Shown: positions 56,626 through 64,000 of the stretch, piece after piece
Position numbering within the stretch: position 1 is the stretch's first letter
Layout of the letters: each line of letters begins with the position of its first letter
Source: Hypericum androsaemum
Lineage: Eukaryota; Streptophyta; Magnoliopsida; Malpighiales; Hypericaceae
Direction: 5' to 3'
NCBI GenBank assembly: GCA_963995505.1
Contig: OZ023197.1
Coordinates: 14,444,475-14,508,474 of the forward strand
Length of the DNA stretch: 64,000 nt
Made by a program: the position numbers and the translations under genes
Notes under the pieces: model-generated
Told to the model about the DNA's origin: nothing
Databases searched by the model: none
What the model saw: only the letters and a program-made list of their open reading frames with translations

Positions 56626-57459
56626 CTAGGAATCAGAATGCTTTGGACTTGACAAAACAGAAAGAAGATCACCATCTGACCCGTCCGAATGTGAGGCCAC
56701 ATTCACGGAACCTGATCCTTTTTCCTCGCGATCCCGAGTTCTTTTTGGATAATCCTTCTTCACGTGCCCTTTTTGTCCGCACTCGAAGCAATTTCCCTTG
56801 AACCTCCTTGACCACGACTTGGATCCCTTCCTGTCTTTTGCCCCACTACGATCACCATGGCTACCCCTCACAACTAGCCCTTCCGATTGTTCATCGCCAA
56901 TTTTCCTTCTTTGATAATACCCTAGCAGAGCACTTGTGATATCTTCCAACACCAGGAACTCCTTCCCCCAAGTTAGAGTTGTAACCAAATTTTCGTAGGA
57001 GCCAGGTAAAGAATTCAGCAGCAACAATGCGTTGTCTTCTTCCTCGAACTTCACATCAACCTTTCTCAAGTCGCTCACAAGTTGACTGAAACCAATTATG
57101 TGTTGGCTCAAATCCGAGCCCTCCTTCATCTTGAGCCCGTACAATCTTTGCTTAAGATAAAGTTTGTTCGACAAAGACTTAGACATATACCTTGCCTCCA
57201 ATTTTTTCCATACCTCAGCTACTGACTCCTCATCCATGACGCGATACATCACATTATCTGCCAAGCACAAGCGAATTATCGCCACCGCCTTGGCCCCCAT
57301 CTCCTTCCACTCTTGCTCCTCCATCTTCTCGGGCTTCTTCTCCGAGAGCGCGATGACCATCCCTTGTTGCACGAGGAGATCCTTGACACGCCTTTGCCAT
57401 AACCCAAAATTTGAAGAACCATCGAACTTCACAAGAGCAAACTTCGCGCCGTCCGTCAT
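56626..57459 (-). CDS. Copia gag protein, 277 aa, open
   Basis: Starts at 57459 (MTDGAKFALVKFDGSSNF). The gag core is kept: EVWKKLEARYMSKSLSNKLY, LKMKEGSDLSQHI and NALLLLNSLPGSYENLV. Near residue 220 is a zinc knuckle, CFECGQKGHVKKDY, in which the last Cys is Tyr, so metal binding is probably lost. The frame is uninterrupted over 834 nt. It would make the particle-forming protein of the element, but partner enzymes are absent and the knuckle is defective. Confidence 0.85.
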   Translation of the reverse strand: MTDGAKFALVKFDGSSNFGLWQRRVKDLLVQQGMVIALSEKKPEKMEEQEWKEMGAKAVAIIRLCLADNVMYRVMDEESVAEVWKKLEARYMSKSLSNKLYLKQRLYGLKMKEGSDLSQHIIGFSQLVSDLRKVDVKFEEEDNALLLLNSLPGSYENLVTTLTWGKEFLVLEDITSALLGYYQRRKIGDEQSEGLVVRGSHGDRSGAKDRKGSKSWSRRFKGNCFECGQKGHVKKDYPKRTRDREEKGSGSVNVASHSDGSDGDLLSVLSSPKHSDS

Positions 57460-57485
57460 CCTCCAACCTAAGCACTGATACCAAT

Positions 57486-57769
57486 TGTTATGAATTTAGC
57501 AATTAGAGAACAAAATGCGCAAAGAACACAGACACAAGAGATAGCGTGGTTCGGCCTAATGCCTACGTCCACGGAGAGAAAGGAGAACTTTTATTGATGA
57601 GTTTCCGAGCCACAAAGCCATACAAAAAACCTAGGGTAACACGTCTTTATATAGAGACAAACCCTTGGTGTACAAGTAACCTATCTAGGTCGGATTAGGA
57701 GTCCAAAACTTAATCAGAATAGGAATAGGAATGGGAAATAAATCTTTCCTATTTCTCACCATCCCAACA
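57486..57769 (-). repeat. 5' LTR of the copia element in T6
   Basis: 284 bp. The family TATA box (ctatataaag on the minus strand) lies near 57645. Confidence 0.9.
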
Positions 57770-60021
57770 GTCTCAATGTAAGCTCCATCTGTCATTCCAT
57801 CTCCAACTTTGTAAGCGATCTCCATAACACGACCATAGTTGAACTCGCATCCGGATTTCCAGTGGAACATTTCGAGATTCTTTCATCAGTTCTTCGTTCA
57901 TAGTTTTCCATGCATTTGAGATTCTTCTTCGAAATTCAGCTTCTGTCTCCTCATCTGTTGCATTGTATTCTCTTTTATAGCTAATAAATGTACCGGTCAG
58001 ATTTCCGGTACTCTCCTCTTCCCGCTTCATCAAGATTGACACGATTTAAAAATTGTTAGTTACAATTAAATCACTGGTATAAAAACCGATTTTAAATGAC
58101 TATTAAATCAAACCTAACTTATATTATTCTGTAAAATTTAAGGTATTGTTTTTCATTAGGTTAAAGTTAAATTTTTATAAGAAAAATATGAATACCGGAT
58201 AGGATTTAAAGACTAAAGTTGAATTATTTATTTTTTCAAATGCTTGGGATTATAAGAAAGAAAACAGAAGATATAACTTCTCCCTTTATTCATTCTTGTA
58301 TCATGTGTCACTTTTATGCTTGCACAAGTTATCATTTTTGGTAGCTTTATCTGTATTACTCTTCTTGGTCAACGGTTCATCAATAGAAATTTATGATTGA
58401 ATTGAATTTTATATTTCCGTCGAATCTACATCATGTCACATTTGGTCAAGTATCAATTTTGGTAATATATAGTTACCTTGTGGCTGACCAAATCATTAGC
58501 AAGCCGACCAATAACACCCACAGTTTGTGCAATATCTGGTACATCTTTCAACCATTTGCATGCCTCGCCGGTGAGCTCTCCGATCCCGAGAAAGGCTACC
58601 GCTTGCATGTACATTTTCCCGGCCGACAAGATTCCCAGATCTAAACTCTCTTCAAAAGATGGAAGATACCCACTTTTCATCCATTTAGCTTCAACCATGT
58701 ACACTCTTGCAAACTCCTGCAGCTGCTCAGCCAACACGAAATGGTTAGCGGACACCTAATGTCACAAAGGCATAATATAAATTGAAGGAGGTCTATGGTT
58801 TAATTTCTAACAGATATAATTAGATGTAAATTTTACTTTTAAAAAAAACACGAAATTGTTAGCATGCATTTATATGTGTTTCCATAATTACAAGAAACAT
58901 GGGGTTTTGCCAAATGAATGTATTATGCACATTCGGACGATATTTGACTTTGGTTCTTATATCGCATTCTATATTAGTGTGTGCGTAGGTATGTATGTAT
59001 ACGTGCACATTATTGTTTATTATTGTTGTGTATTGATGGACATGTTTCAGAGCCGATGTAAGTAGTAGTATATATCTTATTCTAACTTATTCAAAAAAAT
59101 ATATATATATATCAACGACACAACAATCGACGATCCATCCGTAGCAGCATAGCTTTCCAATTCATCAAAAGTGTCCAAGTAGACCTTGTAAAGGTGCTTT
59201 ATGTAATCTTTTGGAAATCGGTCGATCATACCTCTGTCCCATCTAACAAAATTTCTTAATATTCAGTAGAAATCTATCTCTTAATTTCTTAATAAATAGA
59301 TTTAAAAGTTTATATATTTTTAAGATTATATGCAGGAAACAAACCTGATCATTGCATCAGTTAGAATAGGAAGATCCTCGAAATCACCATATGTATCATA
59401 AACGTCATCAAGAAAACCTATAAGGTTGCCTTGTTTGGTGTATTCAGCCCGTGCGTAAGCATAATTCGGATCGGAATGCACAGAATCATCCCAGAAGAAG
59501 AATTCCATAAGTCTGTCTCTTCCTAATGGTAACTTGGATGCAAGTTCCTGATCTTTGGACCAACTATGCATATAATTTAATAATAATTTTCACCCAATTG
59601 ATACGTTAACCACATGGTACTATGTTAAAAACGTATTTTAGAAAGTAAACTTACTTGTATATGCTCTTTATCTGTTGTTGGTGTAGTAGCTGAACCCGAT
59701 TGAAGGCGAACTTGGCAAACTTAAGCAACGTATCGTTCTTAGGCTCATAATCTTCTTCTTGGTGGCGTTTCTCGTAGAAATTTATGAACTCTCTTGCTTT
59801 TAGTCTCACCGGCGTTTCTCGTAGAGAATTCCCTGCAGCTGCAGTAAATTTACAACGGTAAAACCCAACGAGAAAGAACAGTTGAAAGAGGTAATCTCTT
59901 AATCGAATGGGATGGAAGCAAGTAGATCTCTCCATAATTCCGGAGGGAAGTTGCAACGTGGACGAGTTTGGGTCTCGCGAGGTGAAGGCAGCTGAGACGC
60001 TAAAGGTATTACGGATATCAT

Positions 60022-61209
60022 GGATACGCTTTCCAATTTTTTTGGACTGTTGTTCTTTCTTATATGTGAATCCTTACAGTTCGCATCCTATTTATGGAGC
60101 GAGTAAAGGAGGAGAAGAGAGCTATTTTCACTTTTTTTTTTGGAAAAAGTAGATTTTAATATTTTATTGATACATACCCCAGGGGATATATCCGACTGCA
60201 CAAGTGTAAACACAAAGAGAACTCATCCTGAGTCTAATGCGCCATGCGTGCGCATACTCACCATACTCACCAACCTGAGTCTAGTAGGAACTATGTTGAC
60301 CATCCTGGTCAAAATAGTTCCTACTAACAAAGAACAACTCTTTATAAATAAGAAAAATTTTGTTGTATTTTTTAATGTGGTAATACCTTTTTCAACTTGA
60401 GCCTCCCACTTTGGACTTTTCATTTTGGGCCTTCCCATGTTTGGACTTTAATATCCATTCAAATTCCAAGACAAAATTAGTAAAAGTTGGTCATTTTAAA
60501 TTTTAATAGCGAATATTTAAGAGATTTGTGTGTCTCGATGAATTCATCAAAATTTGACGTCCGTGCCGAGATGACAATTAGATTATATTAGTATACATAG
60601 TTCCACTTGCGTTCTAAAAAACAATGGAAATCCAAACTGTCTCCATTTTATACTCAGGTGTTCAACAAATCTGGACGGTTAGAGCTCGATCCTACCTTAT
60701 TGTATAGAAAGGTTCTCAGAGAATGGAGACAACCTTGGGTTCCACTTGCCTTAGTTTTCGTATTTTCTTTTAAATCGCTAGAGTCGACATTGTGAGATCG
60801 ATTGAAGAGTAAAGTTTGAACCAAGATTTCTTTAATTGAATTTAAGTTCTTTGGACCAATTCTGGATTAATTTTCATATATTATTTATGACATAAACCCA
60901 GCGAAGTATGTGAATATTTGTGCTGGCCTTTCGCATTGCGTTCCGTCCGTTTCTTCTTTTAGTATTGCGAGAATCTCGGCAATATAATGGGAACCGAATT
61001 CGGTCCTGGAATGTTTTATATGTGCTGGGTTAGTCGGTTATGATATAATGGTTCGACTAGTTATGAGGAAATAATTCGAACAATTATAATGAAATGGTTC
61101 ATTTTTCAAGCCAATCTAGAAAAAAGGTCCAGGACCAAATCCGGTCCTCATGTAATGTGATAGGATTCGATCTACTTCCTTCCAGAGTTGTTGAATATGC
61201 GAGTACATT
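60022..61209. other. Former T6 promoter and spacer, no gene
   Basis: Positions 60030-60125 match the T5 upstream region. From 60128 a T-run starts a retroposon-like fragment. A short hairpin lies at 60287-60328 (gtaggaacta...tagttcctac). The rest is AT-rich without coding similarity. Confidence 0.5.
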
Positions 61210-62000
61210 TCATCGGTCATAGTTGAGCACTCGCGTCAGGATTTCCAGCGGAACTTTTTCGAAATCTTTCAACAGCTCCTCGTTCATAGTTTTCCACGCA
61301 TCTGAAATCCTTCTTCGAAATTCAGCTTCTGTCTCCTCATCCGATGCATTATATTCTCTCTTATAGCTACTAAACGTTTCGGTACTCTCCTCTTCCCGCC
61401 ACACGATTTAAAAATTGTTAGTTACGATTGAATCACTAGAATAACAACCTATTTTAAATGATTGTTAAATCAAAACCTAGCTTATATTATTTTGTAAAAT
61501 TAAAAGTACTGCTTTTTGTTTTTTCCATAAGGTTAAAGTTTTACAAGAATTCAAAGAAAATATGAATACCTGCTTGGATTTAAAGACTAAAGTTGAATTA
61601 TTAATTTCTTTCAAAAACTTAGAGTTGAAGAAAGAAAACAGAAGATATCCCTTTATTCATTCTTGTTTTTTTTAGTCTCTTTTATGCTTGCAAATGTTAT
61701 CATTTTTGGTAGCTTTATTGTATGACTCTTCTTTGTCAACGTTCAACAATAAAAGTTTACTTATAAGAAACTTCTCCCTTTAATAATTTTTTTATTTTTA
61801 GTTGGTTGGGATTGTAATAGTAAAAATTTACTTGTAAGAAAATTTACTCTTCTTGGTCACGGTTACGGTCGCAATTTCTAATTGTAACCATGATCATCAA
61901 TTTTGAATCGAAATTGTCAATTAATTGACTCCTAATCTCGACCTCCTATTTTACGAGAACCTTCAATCACGCAATACGTAGTTACCTTGTGGCTGACCAA
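61210..62000 (-). pseudogene. TPS stub T7: part of exon 7, intron 6, 15 bp of exon 6
   Basis: Exon 7 homology covers 61210-61398 and ends in a stop inside the exon, where homology to other copies is lost. The exon 7 acceptor is changed exactly as in T4. Exon 6 starts at 61986 and breaks off after 15 bp at the same point as T2 and T4. It extends about 66 bp further into exon 7 than T4, whose end was removed by the copia junction. Confidence 0.9.
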
Positions 62001-62660
62001 GATAAAGCATAATATTTTGATTACAAAATTCCACGGTGTTATGTAACCAAAACAACCATTCCCAGGTATGGAGATGAGGGGAGGAAGAACCGGCCCAAGG
62101 ATCCCCATCGGCGCCGTGTTGGATCCGGTGAGTAGGGCCCACCCTCCACCACCTTCAGATCTGCAGTCGGCGACGGTGTTTGGTGGCGTTTTGATTTTTC
62201 CTTCTAGTGGAGGAGCTGAAGTTTTAGGAACTTTCGGTTTAGGACGCAAAATAAGTGAAGGATTATTTGGGTTTAAGCTGGGGTTTTAAAATAATTGTGA
62301 AAAAATAAGGATTGTTTGGTATTTTAGCCACCTGCCACACCATCATGTTAGATGTGAATGTGGCATGCGACGCCATTGTAAAAACGACGTCGTTTCAATG
62401 AGCAGGGTTTAAGTAGCTGGCCGGACCTCTTATTAATTTTAATTATAATAAATTTGACTCAATTGATCGATTTTAAACCACATGATACTTAAGTAATTTT
62501 TTCTTGAATACTACATGGTAGGTACTAAAGTAGATTTTTCTCAAATAGAATTGGCAATTACGCTGAAAATCATATATCTTTATATAGAAATTACAAAAAA
62601 CTTGTAGGTAGAGAGCAAACCTAAAATTACTAGAAATTTAAATGCAAACACAATTAGTGA
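62001..62660. other. Spacer module (third copy) and 3' flank of T8
   Basis: Nearly identical to 40740-41399, including the GC-rich block and the aaacgacgtcgttt palindrome. No coding function seen. Confidence 0.7.
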
Positions 62661-64000
62661 TCAGAGTGGGATGGGATCAAAGTAGATGTTTTTTATCAAA
62701 GTCTAGATGTAGGTTCCATCGGTCAATCCGTCTCCAATTTTGTAGGTGATTTCCATATTACGGGCAAAGTTGAACACTCGCATTTGGATTTCCAGTGGAA
62801 CTTTTGCAGACTCTTCTATTAGCTCCTCGTTCATAGTTTTCCATGCATTTGAAATTCTTCTTTGAAATTCAGCTACCGTCTCTTCATCTGTTGCATTGTA
62901 TTCTCTCTTATAGCTGCTAAACGCACTGTTAAAATTTCCAGTACTCTCCTCTTCCCGCTTCATTAGACGAAAAACAAATGTACATTAGCACGCAAAAATG
63001 GCCAGCCAACATAACATAAAATGCTTAAACATGAATTACCTTGTGGCTGACCAAATCATTAGCAAGCCGAGCAATTACAGCCACAGCTTCTGCCATATGA
63101 GGTTCGGTTTCCAACCATTTGCATGCCTCGACCGTGAGCTCCTCTCCGATCCCTAGAAAGGCTACCGCTTGCATGTACGTTTTCCCGGCTGTCAAGATTT
63201 CCAGATCTAAACTCTCTTTAAAAGATGGGAGATACCCACTTTTCATCCATTCAGCTTCCATCATGTACACTCTTGCAAAATCCTGCTGCAGCTGCTTCGG
63301 CAACACCAAACGGTCAACACGTATTTGTATGTATGTATGTGTGTATGTATATATTATCTTACATATTTCTTTGTCAACGACACAACAATCGATGATCCGT
63401 ACGAGACAGCATGATTTTCTAATTCTTGGAAAGTGTCCAAGTAGACCTTGTACAGGTGCTTCATATAATCTTTGGGAAGTTGGTCGATCATAGCCCTGTC
63501 CCATCTGAAAGAATTTCTTAATACTGAGTAGAAGGTACGAGTCCAATGCAATGGGAAGTTTTTTCCATTTTCCAACTCTTTTATTGTAAATATTTAAAAT
63601 AAAATAACCACCAACTCACTTTATCAAAACAACTTTCTTATTAACTACTTCTTTATGCATAAATAAACTTACAAAAATGAACAAGATCAACTCATGAAAT
63701 AGTTTAGGCAGGAAACTTGCAAACCTGATCATTGCATCAGTTAAAATCAGAAGATCCTCAAAATCACCATGTGTATCATACACGTCATTAAGAAAACCCA
63801 GAAGGTGTCCTTGTTTGATGTATTCAGCTCGAGCATAAGTATACTTAGGATGAGGGTGTATAGAATCAGCCCAGAAGAAGAACTCCATAAGCATGTTTCT
63901 TCCAAATGGTAAATTGGATGCAAGTTCTTGATCCTTCGACCACCTATCCATATAATTTATGTGAATAAGTAAAAACCGACGCTTATAAAAATGGACCGAA
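62661..64000 (-). pseudogene. TPS-a copy T8, near-twin of T5, with a nonsense change (partial, exons 4-7)
   Basis: Exons are 62661-62957 (7), 63040-63285 (6), 63363-63504 (5) and 63725-63943 (4); exons 1-3 would lie beyond the right edge. It equals T5 at a constant offset of 21261 bp with only a few differences. One turns GAG into TAG at 62703-62705 and removes the last 14 residues. Another changes Asp to Tyr in exon 5 (AVSDGSS to AVSYGSS). The RNM and NDVYD variants are shared with T5, so they predate the duplication. The lost C-terminal end packs near the active-site entrance in this family, so I treat it as a likely pseudogene, though a short-tailed enzyme is not excluded. Confidence 0.85.

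Larger units (their letters stand above)
55279..57769 (-). mobile_element. Non-autonomous copia LTR element in exon 7 of T6, 2491 bp
   Basis: LTRs of 284 bp (55279-55562 and 57486-57769) are flanked by the 5-bp duplication gtctc (55274-55278 and 57770-57774). T5 has a single gtctc at the same place, which confirms the insertion point. The primer-binding site (TGGTATCAGTGC on the minus strand, one change from the tRNA-iMet match) lies beside the right LTR. Same family as 33190-35178. The interior holds gag and a piece of protease/pre-integrase only. Confidence 0.95.
55234..60021 (-). pseudogene. TPS-a pseudogene T6, split by a copia element
   Basis: Exon 1 (59896-60021) starts at ATG 60021 and has TAA at 59899-59901 in place of Lys-41; its donor GT is AT. 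Exon 2 is deleted. Exon 3 survives only at 59655 to about 59815, then jumps into intron 1. Exon 4 (59345-59563) keeps the standard motifs RDR and DDVYD. Exon 5 (about 59114-59242) has lost its end and donor to a TA repeat. Exon 6 (58477-58716) keeps NDLVSHK. Exon 7 (57775-58024 plus 55234-55278) has a 2-nt deletion and is split by the copia insertion. Its catalytic motifs are the least altered in the window, although it cannot be expressed as an enzyme. Confidence 0.9.

Noticed and set aside
1..64000. CRISPR arrays, rRNA or tRNA genes, bacterial operons
   Set aside because: None seen; the repeats present are transposon ends, minisatellites and microsatellites of a plant genome.

Overview
The window is nuclear DNA of a flowering plant, most likely a eudicot; I cannot fix the species. 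It has spliced genes with GT-AG introns, AT-rich spacers, plant retrotransposons, a plant-type endogenous pararetrovirus and a tandem family of class TPS-a terpene synthases. I see no rRNA, tRNA or CRISPR.

The backbone is an array of terpene synthase (TPS) copies, all on the minus strand: T1 (1-2031), T2 (5288-6151), T3 (32591-35300), T4 (40021-40739), T5 (41400-44262), T6 (55234-60021), T7 (61210-62000) and T8 (62661 to the right edge). Only T5 splices by eye into one complete frame: 7 exons, 564 aa. It has an altered metal motif (NDVYD) and has lost the second Arg of RxR. T2, T4 and T7 are stubs that end at the same base in exon 6, where they join the same spacer module. T4+T5 and T7+T8 are two copies of one nearly identical block about 21.26 kb apart, so the array is still duplicating. 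T6 was broken by a copia element in exon 7, a deletion across exons 2-3 and a stop in exon 1.

The only other clear host gene is a four-exon cyclin-D1-binding-protein-like gene (14365-16522, minus, 360 aa). Its second intron holds a perfect 78-bp inverted repeat. A broken piece of a sucrose transporter gene lies at 51881-52026.

Most of the rest is transposable DNA, and many ends can be set from target-site duplications (TSDs). There is an internally deleted Ty3 element (9049-11805, TSD cctat). There are two related non-autonomous copia elements (33190-35178, TSD tattt; 55279-57769, TSD gtctc) and a third remnant (44466-45876). A larger copia (35905 to about 38925) is fused to part of a second copia, which is cut off at T4. 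Two 5'-truncated LINEs lie at 20604-22083 and 46175-49016. Four hAT-like elements have 8-bp TSDs, one of them carrying a nested long-TIR Mutator-like element filled with about 450 bp of polypyrimidine. A nearly complete endogenous pararetrovirus, florendovirus-like in layout, occupies about 22263-30000.

Region by region: 1-7.7 kb TPS remnants and a probable LTR; 7.7-13.3 kb Ty3 element and unknown debris; 14.3-16.6 kb host gene; 16.6-22.1 kb nested DNA transposons and a LINE; 22.2-30.1 kb viral locus; 30.3-40 kb degraded copia elements around T3; 40-44.4 kb T4/T5; 44.4-55.2 kb retroelement remnants, LINE and captured gene pieces; 55.2-64 kb T6, T7 and T8.
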